Source: Chryseobacterium contaminans
GTDB taxonomy: Bacteria; Bacteroidota; Bacteroidia; Flavobacteriales; Weeksellaceae
Reading direction: 5' to 3'
DNA: 64,000 bases
Assembly (NCBI RefSeq): GCF_001684955.1
Contig: NZ_MAYF01000312.1
Location: 1 to 64,000 of the forward strand
A program made the position numbers and the translations under genes. Numbering within the stretch: the stretch's first letter is position 1; every line of letters starts with the position of its first letter. Positions 16,886-24,264 of this stretch are shown here, in pieces. The notes under the pieces are model-generated. The model was not told where the DNA came from and searched no databases. It was given only the letters and a program-made list of their open reading frames with translations.

Positions 16886-17731
16886 ATGGACGAGTTACAA
16901 TTGAACAACATTCAAAAGCATTGGGATACCTTAATATCTTCTGCCATTTCATGGGCACCGAGAATCTTTACAGCAGTGGTTTCTGCATTACTGATTTATC
17001 TGATCGGATCATGGATGATAAGGATGATTAAGAAACTTGTTGAGAAAGGTTTCAAAAAACGTAATATGGAAGCATCTTTACAGCACTTCCTTCTTAATAT
17101 TATCAATTGGGGACTTAATATTCTTCTCTTCATTGTAGTGGTTACCCAATTAGGAGTACAGACTTCAGCCTTTGTAGCGATGATTGGTGCGGCAGGCTTA
17201 GCCGTAGGCCTGGCTTTGCAGGGATCTTTGACAAACTTTGCTGGGGGAATCCTTATTCTGTTATTAAAACCTTTTAAAATAGGAGATTTTATTTCCACTA
17301 ATTCCGGGGTTTCCGGGACGGTACAGGCTATTGATATTTTTCATACAAAGCTGATTACTCCACAAAATCAATTAATCATTATTCCTAATGGAGTGGTTTC
17401 CAATAACAGCATCACCAATTTTACCCAGTTAGGGACAAGAAGAACCTCTTTGGATATAGGAATTGCTTATGATGCTGATCTTAAACAGACGAAAGAAGTT
17501 CTGATGAGAGTGATTCAAAAGAATCAGTATGCTCTTGCTGAGCCGGCACCTCAGGTAATGGTAACAGCGCTTGGTGACAGTGCAATTAATCTGTCAGTGA
17601 GAGTGAGTGCTACTACAGAAAACTTCTGGAAATTAAATGAAGAGCTTATCATTGATTGTAAAGAAGCCTTAGACCAGGCCGGAATAGGAATCCCTTTTCC
17701 GCAGAGAGATATTCATGTTTACAATAAATAA
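16886..17731 (+). CDS. mscS: Small-conductance mechanosensitive channel MscS
   Basis: A 281-residue channel that opens under membrane tension to release solutes during hypo-osmotic shock. Three transmembrane segments occupy about 25-120. The pore helix is rich in Gly and Ala (AFVAMIGAAGLAVGLALQGSLTNFAGG), and the beta domain starts at KPFKIGDFI. The C-terminal alpha/beta domain is complete to QRDIHVYNK. The length matches E. coli MscS (286). It is monocistronic, with a hairpin terminator after it. Confidence 0.95.
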   Translation: MDELQLNNIQKHWDTLISSAISWAPRIFTAVVSALLIYLIGSWMIRMIKKLVEKGFKKRNMEASLQHFLLNIINWGLNILLFIVVVTQLGVQTSAFVAMIGAAGLAVGLALQGSLTNFAGGILILLLKPFKIGDFISTNSGVSGTVQAIDIFHTKLITPQNQLIIIPNGVVSNNSITNFTQLGTRRTSLDIGIAYDADLKQTKEVLMRVIQKNQYALAEPAPQVMVTALGDSAINLSVRVSATTENFWKLNEELIIDCKEALDQAGIGIPFPQRDIHVYNK

Positions 17732-17760
17732 TTATTGGCCACAATTTAAAATTATCATAG

Positions 17761-17798
17761 AAACTCCTGCATTAGAATTGACGCAGGAGTTTTTTATT
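17761..17798 (+). terminator. Terminator between convergent mscS and ligD
   Basis: A 10-bp stem (17761-17770 with 17783-17792) is followed by TTTTATTTAT on the plus strand. The minus-strand tail is weaker, so it mainly serves mscS. Confidence 0.8.
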
Positions 17799-19677
17799 TA
17801 TCCATGTTTTGCAATAATTCCAGTGCCTTCATCATATCAATTCCTTTACCCAAAACAGGTTTAAACAGATCTCCTTTTTCTTTAATTCTTTCAAGGGCAT
17901 TTTCAATATTGTAATCTGTAGGTAAAAGTCCCGGTTTTAATTCATCCCAATCCAAAGGCATAGAAACGGAGGCTCCTGGTTTTGGACGGAGGCTGTAGGC
18001 ACTTGCCAGTGTCTGTCCGGTTCTGTTCTGCAGATAATCAAGGTATATTTTACTGGAATCTCTTTTTTGAAGGCTTCTTTCCAATGTTGTAATTTCAGGA
18101 AGTTTTTCATGAACCTGTTTCATCAGAATATGGGCGAAGTCTTTCACCTGGTCAAAATCATATTTGCCACCCATCGGAATGTAAATATGAATCCCTGTAC
18201 TTCCGGAAGTTTTGCAATATCCTTTAATTTTGATAGCTTTTAAAACTTCATTAACCTGAAGGGCCGTTTCAATAACCTCATCAAAAGTATTTTTCTTTGA
18301 AGGATCAAGGTCCAAAACAAGATAATCGGGATGCTCAAGATCAGGAAGAGAGCTGTTCCAGGGATTAAGGTCAATACATCCGAGATTGTTCAGGTAAGCT
18401 AAAGTTGCCTTGTCATTACAGTAGATATAATCAATATATTTATCATTAGATTCAGAGTAAACCTGTGTCGTTTTTATCCAGTCAGGAATATGATCTCCGG
18501 CATCTTTCTGATAAAATCCCTGCTTTTCAATACCATTTGGAAAACGGTTCAGAGATAAAGGACGGTTTTTAAGGTATGGCAGGATATATTCTGCTACCGA
18601 CTGATAATAATCTATTACATCCCCTTTAGTAATTCCATCTTTTGGAAAATAGACTTTATCCTGATTGGTCAGTTTCACAACATGCCTGTTGAGCGTGATT
18701 TCCTGTTCTTTTTCCGAATTTTCTTTTTTAGAAGGTGCTTTAGCGTTCATTGTTTTGGATTTTTTAGGTTGAATAGTCAGATCTGTTGCGTCCTTTACTT
18801 CTTCGGGTTCTTTATCTTCACGAATGCCAACAAAAACAGGATGGCGGAAAATACCGTCTTTGGTAATTTCTGAGTATTTGATTTCGCAAACCAATTCCGG
18901 CTTTACCCAGGTTACGGGCATATTGGTTTTTGGAATGGTTTCAAATGGGGAAGATTTTACCATCAACTTCCTAAGCTTTTGATAAAGCTCTTTCAGTAAA
19001 TTATTATTGAAACCTGTTCCGGTATGGCCACAATATATCAATTCATTATTCACATATTTCCCCAGAATCAAAGCTCCGAAACTTTCCCGTGAACCTCTGG
19101 GTTCTGTAAATCCACAAATAATAGCTTCTTCCGTATTGGAAAATTTAATCTTAAGCCAGTCCGTGGTTCGGTAATTTTCTACATATTGACTATCTGCTCT
19201 TTTTGCAATCATTCCTTCCAGTTTCATCTTTTTCATTTGGTCAAAAAAAGCAATGCCTTTTTCAGGGATGTGATCGCAATATTTAATTGTATCTGTTTCA
19301 ATTAACGCTTCTTTTAAAAGCTCTTTCCGTTGAACAAGCGGAAGTTCTTCTGTAGAATGACCATTGAGCCAAAGAAGGTCAAAAACCTGATAGACTAAAG
19401 CGAGATTGGGATTATCTCCAATTTGTTGTAAAAGCTGAAAACTAGGTTTCCCCTGATCGTCATATGCTACGATTTCTCCATCAAGGATCATTTGATATTT
19501 TTGCCGAACAAAATCCTGAGCTACTGCATCGAATTTTGATAAAAATGAAATTCCGTTTCTGGAATAGAAGAGAGGTTCATCATGGCTGAGATCGGCAATA
19601 GCTCTGTAACCGTCCCATTTTATTTCAAAAAGCCAGTCTTTATCATCAAATGCTTTATCAAAAGGTTTGGCCAGCAT
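17794..19677 (-). CDS. ligD: DNA ligase D, ligase and polymerase domains (downstream frame of split ligD)
   Basis: This 627-residue frame holds the ATP-dependent ligase domain first (nucleotidyl-lysine motif EIKWDGYRA near residue 19-27, then the OB fold to about 300). The primase-like polymerase domain follows (about 335-627) with the metal-binding LDLDPS and the TSGSTGIHIYIP motif. Together these trim, fill and seal broken ends in Ku-dependent end joining. The frame stays open for over 100 bases upstream of this ATG, encoding a normal linker ending FIKPMLAKPF. It therefore belongs to the same protein as the phosphoesterase frame at 19749-20354, separated by one base in a run of nine A. Confidence 0.93.
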   Translation of the reverse strand: MLAKPFDKAFDDKDWLFEIKWDGYRAIADLSHDEPLFYSRNGISFLSKFDAVAQDFVRQKYQMILDGEIVAYDDQGKPSFQLLQQIGDNPNLALVYQVFDLLWLNGHSTEELPLVQRKELLKEALIETDTIKYCDHIPEKGIAFFDQMKKMKLEGMIAKRADSQYVENYRTTDWLKIKFSNTEEAIICGFTEPRGSRESFGALILGKYVNNELIYCGHTGTGFNNNLLKELYQKLRKLMVKSSPFETIPKTNMPVTWVKPELVCEIKYSEITKDGIFRHPVFVGIREDKEPEEVKDATDLTIQPKKSKTMNAKAPSKKENSEKEQEITLNRHVVKLTNQDKVYFPKDGITKGDVIDYYQSVAEYILPYLKNRPLSLNRFPNGIEKQGFYQKDAGDHIPDWIKTTQVYSESNDKYIDYIYCNDKATLAYLNNLGCIDLNPWNSSLPDLEHPDYLVLDLDPSKKNTFDEVIETALQVNEVLKAIKIKGYCKTSGSTGIHIYIPMGGKYDFDQVKDFAHILMKQVHEKLPEITTLERSLQKRDSSKIYLDYLQNRTGQTLASAYSLRPKPGASVSMPLDWDELKPGLLPTDYNIENALERIKEKGDLFKPVLGKGIDMMKALELLQNMDK

Positions 19678-19748
19678 AGGCTTAATGAAAGATTTAAGTT
19701 TTTTCTCATTCGTTAAAGCATTAAAGCTCCTGAATCTTTTTTCTGAAG

Positions 19749-20354
19749 TTATGACTTCTTTTTTCTGTTTGTTTTTAGGCTTTTTTTTTCCTCCAGAAAT
19801 TTTGTAACCAAAGATTTGGAGGATGTATTTTCTTCCGCATTATAAGGGCTTTCGGCAAATTCATCTTTATGTTTAATGAGCAGCCATGCATTGTCTTCCG
19901 AATTTTTCATTTTCACCAGTGCAAATTCACCTTTCAGTTTTTTACCGTGTAAGATAAATTTTATGGAACCGGCATGAAGTTCTTTCAACAATTCCTGTTC
20001 ATCAGAAATTTTGTTATTTTCTTCCAGAGGTTCATAAGTTCCGCTATCCCACACTTCTACTTGCCCCGCTCCGTAATTACCTTCAGGAATATTCCCTTCA
20101 AAATCTTTATAATCGTAAGGATGATCTTCTACCATCATAGCCAGGCGTTTGTCCTGAGGGTCCAATGAAGGGCCTTTCGGAACAGCCCAGCTTTTTAGTA
20201 CGCCTTCCATTTCTAATCGGAAATCATAGTGAAGACGCGTTGCCGCATGTCTTTGGACAACAAAAACCAGTTTATTTTTACTCCTTTTTGCTTTTCCTTT
20301 GGGTTCACTTGTTTCGTTGAACTTACGTTTCTGTTGATAATCTTTAAGAGCCAT
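19749..20354 (-). CDS. ligD: DNA ligase D, 3'-phosphoesterase domain (upstream frame of split ligD)
   Basis: A 201-residue frame with the LigD phosphoesterase domain: VQRHAATRLHYDFRLEMEG, WAVPKGPS and VEDHPYDYKDFEGNIPEGNYG, including the catalytic histidines. This domain trims 3' ends before ligation. Its ATG overlaps the Ku stop codon by one base (TAATG), so it is translationally coupled to ku. After the run of nine A at 19781-19789 the frame continues only 11 codons to a stop, while the ligase domain continues in the -1 frame. The whole gene would be 17794-20354, about 865 residues, in the order phosphoesterase-ligase-polymerase. Confidence 0.93.
   Translation of the reverse strand: MALKDYQQKRKFNETSEPKGKAKRSKNKLVFVVQRHAATRLHYDFRLEMEGVLKSWAVPKGPSLDPQDKRLAMMVEDHPYDYKDFEGNIPEGNYGAGQVEVWDSGTYEPLEENNKISDEQELLKELHAGSIKFILHGKKLKGEFALVKMKNSEDNAWLLIKHKDEFAESPYNAEENTSSKSLVTKFLEEKKSLKTNRKKKS
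19781..19789 (-). other. Run of nine A at the ligD frame junction
   Basis: On the minus strand the codons are GAA AAA AAA AGC in the phosphoesterase frame. A single extra A, or a -1 ribosomal slip on A-AAA-AAA, yields GAA AAA AAA AAG CCT and joins the ligase frame without a stop. Confidence 0.85.
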
Positions 20355-21139
20355 TACGATGCAGATTTGGATTTGGAATTATTCAGGCTGGCTTTTAACT
20401 GAGCCATAAGATCAATTACTTTACCTTCTTTAGCAGCCGGTGCTTTTCTGGTTTTAATATTCTTACCTTTTGCTTTCTGCTTGATAATTTTCAGCAGGTC
20501 ATCAGAATAGGTATCTTTATACATAGCGGGATCAAACTCCTGGGAAAGCTGTTCAATAAGATTTACAGCCATTTTCAGCTCAGCAGGTTTTGGAGCCTTA
20601 TGAGCAGGGATTTTTAAATCCGAATAATCTCTTATTTCCTGATCAAACCTAAGACGGTTTAAAATCAATATATCGTTATTGTAGGGCCGTATCATCCCAA
20701 TAGCCTCACTTTCACGAAGCACAAATGTACCGATGCCTACCATTCCTGTTTTTTCAAGAGCTTTTAATAGAAGCCTATAGGCATTTTCACCATTTTTTTG
20801 CGGTTCAAGATAGTAAGGGGTTTCAAAATAAACACTGTCTACTTCTTCTTCCTTTACAAACTGATCAATGGAAAGTATTTTTGTCTTTTCCGGGCTTGCT
20901 GCTTCATAATCTTCTTCATCAAGGACGATATATTTATCATCCATAAGATAGCCTTTAACAATGTTTTCCCACTTTACTTCTTTTCCTGTATTTTCATTAA
21001 CTCTCTTAAACCGAATGTTGGAAAAATCGGATTTATCGAGCATATCAAGGTCCAGTTTGCTGGTCTCCGTTGCTGAGTAAATTTTAACAGGGATATTTAC
21101 TAAACCGAAGCCAATGGCGCCATTCCAAATTGCTTTCAT
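20354..21139 (-). CDS. ku: Non-homologous end joining protein Ku
   Basis: A 261-residue protein that binds DNA double-strand ends as a homodimer and recruits LigD. The N-terminus MKAIWNGAIGFGLVNIPVKIYSAT is the bacterial Ku signature. The core beta-barrel extends to about 200, including YFETPYYLEP and the GIGTFVLRESE region. The C-terminal tail is Lys/Ser-rich and probably contacts LigD. It is the first gene of ku-ligD and is divergent from the Crp/Fnr-type regulator, sharing 143 intergenic bases with a palindromic site. Confidence 0.96.
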   Translation of the reverse strand: MKAIWNGAIGFGLVNIPVKIYSATETSKLDLDMLDKSDFSNIRFKRVNENTGKEVKWENIVKGYLMDDKYIVLDEEDYEAASPEKTKILSIDQFVKEEEVDSVYFETPYYLEPQKNGENAYRLLLKALEKTGMVGIGTFVLRESEAIGMIRPYNNDILILNRLRFDQEIRDYSDLKIPAHKAPKPAELKMAVNLIEQLSQEFDPAMYKDTYSDDLLKIIKQKAKGKNIKTRKAPAAKEGKVIDLMAQLKASLNNSKSKSAS

Positions 21140-21210
21140 TGTCTTACGTTTTTAAAAATCAAGCAATTAACATGCCGATGGAGAACCGTGTGGTATGTGT
21201 TTGACGCTTT

Positions 21211-21224
21211 TTGTCAAATGACAA
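21211..21224. promoter_or_regulatory. FNR-geometry palindrome between ku and the Crp/Fnr regulator
   Basis: TTGTCAAATGACAA is a perfect inverted repeat with 5-4-5 spacing (TTGTC-N4-GACAA), the layout of FNR-family operators. It lies 58 bases before the regulator's ATG and 72 bases before the ku ATG. A near-identical copy stands in front of the purA paralogue. Confidence 0.55.
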
Positions 21225-21282
21225 TTGTTTTTATATTCTACTTTTATATCTTTATATTTCCGCAATCTGTGGATAAAATAAC

Positions 21283-21855
21283 ATGGAAGAGCTTTTTAAT
21301 TACATCAAAAAATTTGGATTGCTAAATGCACAGGATGAGCTTCTGATTACAGAGGGAATCCAGGAAATTTCAGTGAAGAAGGGGGAAATTTTCGTAGAGG
21401 CAGGAAAAGTAAGCCAAAAGATCGCTTTTGTGAAGAAAGGAGTGTTCAGATCTTTGTATTATAATAAAGATGGTGATGATTTTACCCGTTATTTTATTTA
21501 TGAAGGCCGCTTCATTGGAGATTTTCAAGGGTTTACCGATCAACTTCCTGCCCATGAATATATAGAAGCAATTACAGATGCTGTTTTACTTGTTATAGAC
21601 CTCAATCATTTTAAAGTATTGGAGGAAAAAATTGCGATATGGCCTGTTTTATTTGCCCGAATTCACGGATTTGTTGCTGAAAATAAACTTAAAGTGGCGA
21701 GTATCATGCTTAATCAGGATGCAAAATCAAGATATATTCACTTTCTTAACCATTATCCAGGGCTTGCCAATAGGGTTCCACAGTCTATGTTGGCCTCTTA
21801 TCTTGGAGTAACACCCTCATCGTTGAGCAGGATCAGGAGGAATATTAATGAGTAA
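21283..21855 (+). CDS. Crp/Fnr family transcriptional regulator
   Basis: A 190-residue protein with a cyclic-nucleotide-binding-type beta roll (about 25-120; ISVKKGEIFVEAG, FVKKGVFRSLYY), a dimer helix, and a C-terminal helix-turn-helix (about 160-188; VPQSMLASYLGVTPSSLSRIRR). There are no cysteines, so it cannot carry an FNR iron-sulfur cluster. The recognition helix keeps the Ser-Arg pair of FNR/CRP proteins but has Ser in place of the usual Glu. A palindrome of FNR geometry lies upstream, which suggests self-regulation. The effector is unknown. Confidence 0.88.
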   Translation: MEELFNYIKKFGLLNAQDELLITEGIQEISVKKGEIFVEAGKVSQKIAFVKKGVFRSLYYNKDGDDFTRYFIYEGRFIGDFQGFTDQLPAHEYIEAITDAVLLVIDLNHFKVLEEKIAIWPVLFARIHGFVAENKLKVASIMLNQDAKSRYIHFLNHYPGLANRVPQSMLASYLGVTPSSLSRIRRNINE

Positions 21856-21961
21856 TGCAGTTGTTAAAGTTGAAGAAAGCTTATTAATCAAAAAATTATA
21901 GATCTTATTATTTTTCTGTAAAATAAATGATTCATATGAATTGTAAATATTCAATAGGGAT

Positions 21962-22015
21962 GGGCTTTAGCGCGTCCTATCATTTTAAAAACCTTCCATT
22001 GGCTTTAGCCAAAAC
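21962..22015. repeat. Dispersed CTTTAGC-type intergenic repeat
   Basis: GGGCTTTAGCGCG at 21962-21974 and the palindrome GGCTTTAGCC followed by AAAAC at 22001-22015 bracket about 26 bases. From general knowledge of Chryseobacterium intergenic DNA this looks like a dispersed repeat, but only one copy is in the window. Confidence 0.35.
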
Positions 22016-22046
22016 TTAATCAACACGATTTAGATTAAAAATAGAC

Positions 22047-22073
22047 TTGAAACCAATTTCTGTTTTATACTTG
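22047..22073 (+). promoter_or_regulatory. Possible promoter of the purA paralogue
   Basis: TTG at 22047-22049 and TATACTTG (7 of 8 to consensus) at 22066-22073 are 16 bases apart. The FNR-like palindrome at 22110-22123 would then lie downstream of the transcription start. Confidence 0.4.
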
Positions 22074-22109
22074 TAATAAAACTCTTGTACATTCACATAA
22101 ATACGTTTT

Positions 22110-22123
22110 TTGTCAAATGGCAA
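22110..22123. promoter_or_regulatory. FNR-geometry palindrome upstream of the purA paralogue
   Basis: TTGTCAAATGGCAA differs from the site at 21211-21224 at one base. The similarity extends upstream through ACG(C/T)TTT, so the two sites are probably related operators. It rules out the longer open frame starting at 22085 as the real coding start. Confidence 0.5.
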
Positions 22124-22171
22124 TGGTCTCCTTTTCAAGCTGCCATAGTTTTGCATCATAAAAATAATGAT

Positions 22172-23440
22172 ATGGATATTGTATTAGGACTTCAGTGGGG
22201 AGATGAAGGAAAAGGAAAGTTTATAGATCTTATCAGTGAAAATTATGATATTGCAGCCCGTTTCAATGGCGGCTCGAATGCAGGACATAGCATTGAAAGA
22301 AACAGAAAAAGAATTACCCTTAAAATGATTCCCTCAGGAATTTTTATGCAAGGGGTACAAAATGTTATCGGGACTGGAACTGTTCTGGATCCGGTAAGCT
22401 TTAAAAACGAAATTCTGAATTTAAAAAAGTTCGACGAAACACTTCAGCCAGAGAAGAATCTGATTATTTCTAAAAAGGCTCATTTTGTATTGCCTACTTA
22501 TAAGCTTATGGATGTTTTCATGGAAGAAAATCCTGCTTACACAACCATAGGAACAACGAAGAACGGTATTGCTCAGGCATATTCAAATAAAATTTTAAGA
22601 CAAAATGTAAGAATTGGGGATATGTATTCGCCGGATTTCCAAGAGAGGGTAGAACGTATTCTGGAAAGGGATTATCAGTTTTTGTCTGAGGGAGGCATGG
22701 AATTACCCTCTTTAGAGTCAATTCGTGAAGAGTTCTTTGATGCAGTGGAATTTTTAAAACAATTCAATTGTACCGAAACTGAATTATTTCTGAACAAATC
22801 GTTATCTGAAGGAAAAACCATATTGGCCGAGGGGTCTCAGGCTGCATTACTGGATATTGATCACGGCACTTATCCTTATGTGACGTCTTCATCAACTACA
22901 GCTTCAGGAGCCTGCAGCGGATTAGGGATTTCTCCTAAAAAGATTGGTGAGATCTATGGAATTGCCAAAGCGTATTGTACAAGAGTAGGAAACGGAATAT
23001 TTCCTACTGAGCTCCTGGATGAAATGGGAGAAGAGATTAGAACGAAAGGAAATGAGTTTGGTTCCAATACAGGACGTCCAAGAAGAACAGGCTGGCTGGA
23101 TCTTCCGGCTTTACGATATGCAGTAATGATTAATGGAGTTACTCAGCTGGTTTTAACTAAAGCTGATGTGCTGAGCGGATTAAAATCTGTAGCAGTATGT
23201 ACTCATTATGAACTGAAAGACGGAACTATTGAAACCAATGCTGGAACACTTCCTGAAAATGCAAAACCCATATTCAAATGGCTGGATGGCTGGGACGCTG
23301 ATTTTTCAGTGATTAAAGAGTCTTCTGCACTTCCAAAAGAGCTAAATGATTTTATTGTTTTTTTGGAAACAGAATTGGATATTCCTGTAGGATATCTATC
23401 TACCGGTCCGGGAAGAGAGCAGATTTTAAAAATTAAATAA
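22172..23440 (+). CDS. purA: Adenylosuccinate synthetase, divergent paralogue
   Basis: A 422-residue protein joining IMP and aspartate with GTP to make adenylosuccinate. The catalytic Asp11 is in WGDEGKGK, and His39 in GGSNAGH is present. IGTT, TSSSTTASG, TGRPRRTGWLDLPALR and the GTP-site STGPGREQ are recognisable. It departs from the usual GRGIGPAY loop (KNGIAQAY here), and the IMP/GTP loop before GLGISP is shorter, so it is probably not the housekeeping copy. The start is taken at 22172 because a longer frame from 22085 covers the palindrome and lacks homology. A hairpin terminator follows. Confidence 0.85.
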   Translation: MDIVLGLQWGDEGKGKFIDLISENYDIAARFNGGSNAGHSIERNRKRITLKMIPSGIFMQGVQNVIGTGTVLDPVSFKNEILNLKKFDETLQPEKNLIISKKAHFVLPTYKLMDVFMEENPAYTTIGTTKNGIAQAYSNKILRQNVRIGDMYSPDFQERVERILERDYQFLSEGGMELPSLESIREEFFDAVEFLKQFNCTETELFLNKSLSEGKTILAEGSQAALLDIDHGTYPYVTSSSTTASGACSGLGISPKKIGEIYGIAKAYCTRVGNGIFPTELLDEMGEEIRTKGNEFGSNTGRPRRTGWLDLPALRYAVMINGVTQLVLTKADVLSGLKSVAVCTHYELKDGTIETNAGTLPENAKPIFKWLDGWDADFSVIKESSALPKELNDFIVFLETELDIPVGYLSTGPGREQILKIK

Positions 23441-23455
23441 GACTTTATAAAGAAG

Positions 23456-23480
23456 AAGCGGGATCATTTCCCGCTTTTAT
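23456..23480 (+). terminator. Terminator of the purA paralogue
   Basis: An 8-bp stem (23456-23463 with 23469-23476) is followed by TTATTTTG. Confidence 0.85.
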
Positions 23481-23499
23481 TTTGTTTCATAATAAAAAG

Positions 23500-23681
23500 C
23501 AGGGCAAATACCCCACTTTAAATTTATGCTTTTAAATCTAATTTTAATATCTAACTCATCGAGCTGTGCATAAACAATGGATTGCTGTGCATCAATCATG
23601 ACATCACGCCCGGAATTGTTCTTAGGGAAGGTAATATAATCTCTGATTACTTCATTTCATTCATTCAGGATCGCTACCAAA
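23500..23681 (-). pseudogene. Decayed duplicate of the aspS 3' end
   Basis: On the minus strand this reads LVAILNE[12 protein letters not shown] followed by [14 protein letters not shown] and AQLDELD, matching the last 50 or so residues of the intact aspS product (24265-26019). It carries one in-frame stop and, near its end, a one-base frameshift. The DNA match, by eye well over 80 percent, continues past the stop through the aspS terminator (compare 23491-23520 with 24232-24261). It is not translated as a useful product. The two copies are direct repeats bracketing the 178-residue gene at 23693-24229. Confidence 0.85.
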
Positions 23682-23692
23682 TTTTCCAAGGA

Positions 23693-24229
23693 CTATTGTT
23701 GGTCTGTGGAAGAATTATTATTTTTTATATGATTGAATTTTGAAGTCGTTATGATTCCAATGGTAACATCAGTTGAATACTGCCTGGAGACAATAATATA
23801 TTTGTTTTCCTCATAACAATGTTGAATAACTTCGATAGGAATAGACTCATTATTTTCAAAAGTAATATACCCTAAATAAGATTCACAATAAAAACGTCCG
23901 GGATCTTCTTCAAATTTTGTAAAAAGGTCAGCGGCATCTTCCTGAGCGAAGGGAAATCCGTTGACTTCTACTAAGAGAATCTTATTTTCTTTCAGCATTT
24001 TTTGGAAATCATGTTTTATAAGTTTTTTGCTGCCTACAATACAAGCAATGCTTAATGAAATGGATAAACCTAATATAGACTGGTATTTTGAAGATTTTTC
24101 TTTAGCTTGATCTAGTGTGTTGGGAGGATGATATATTATTTTTTTTAATAGAATCAGTATTATAAATATTGCAATTCCCAAAAATGATACATACTTAATT
24201 AAAGTAAGTATCTGAATAAAAATTTCCAT
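23693..24229 (-). CDS. Small membrane protein of unknown function
   Basis: A 178-residue protein with two hydrophobic segments (about 8-28, and a weaker one at about 52-67) and a C-terminal soluble part containing VEVNGFPFAQEDAADLFTKF. I do not recognise the family. It begins only a few bases after the T tract of the aspS terminator, so there is little room for a promoter of its own. It is bracketed by the intact aspS end and a decayed copy of the same end, which suggests it arrived by duplication or insertion. Confidence 0.65.
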   Translation of the reverse strand: MEIFIQILTLIKYVSFLGIAIFIILILLKKIIYHPPNTLDQAKEKSSKYQSILGLSISLSIACIVGSKKLIKHDFQKMLKENKILLVEVNGFPFAQEDAADLFTKFEEDPGRFYCESYLGYITFENNESIPIEVIQHCYEENKYIIVSRQYSTDVTIGIITTSKFNHIKNNNSSTDQQ

Positions 24230-24232
24230 AGT

Positions 24233-24260
24233 ATAAAAAAGCGGGGCAAATACCCCGCTT
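24233..24260 (-). terminator. Terminator of aspS
   Basis: On the minus strand an 8-bp GC-rich stem (24253-24260 with 24239-24246) is followed by six T. A decayed copy of this hairpin follows the aspS remnant at about 23496-23517. Confidence 0.85.
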
Positions 24261-24264
24261 AAAT

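Noticed and set aside
22085-22171. Longer N-terminus for the purA paralogue
   Set aside because: The extra 29 codons show no PurA similarity and lie over the palindromic site and just after the candidate promoter; the conserved start is the ATG at 22172.
22172-23440. Phage-type PurZ (2-aminoadenine pathway)
   Set aside because: The catalytic Asp of WGDEGKGK is present, whereas known PurZ enzymes replace it; no phage genes or other Z-pathway genes are nearby.
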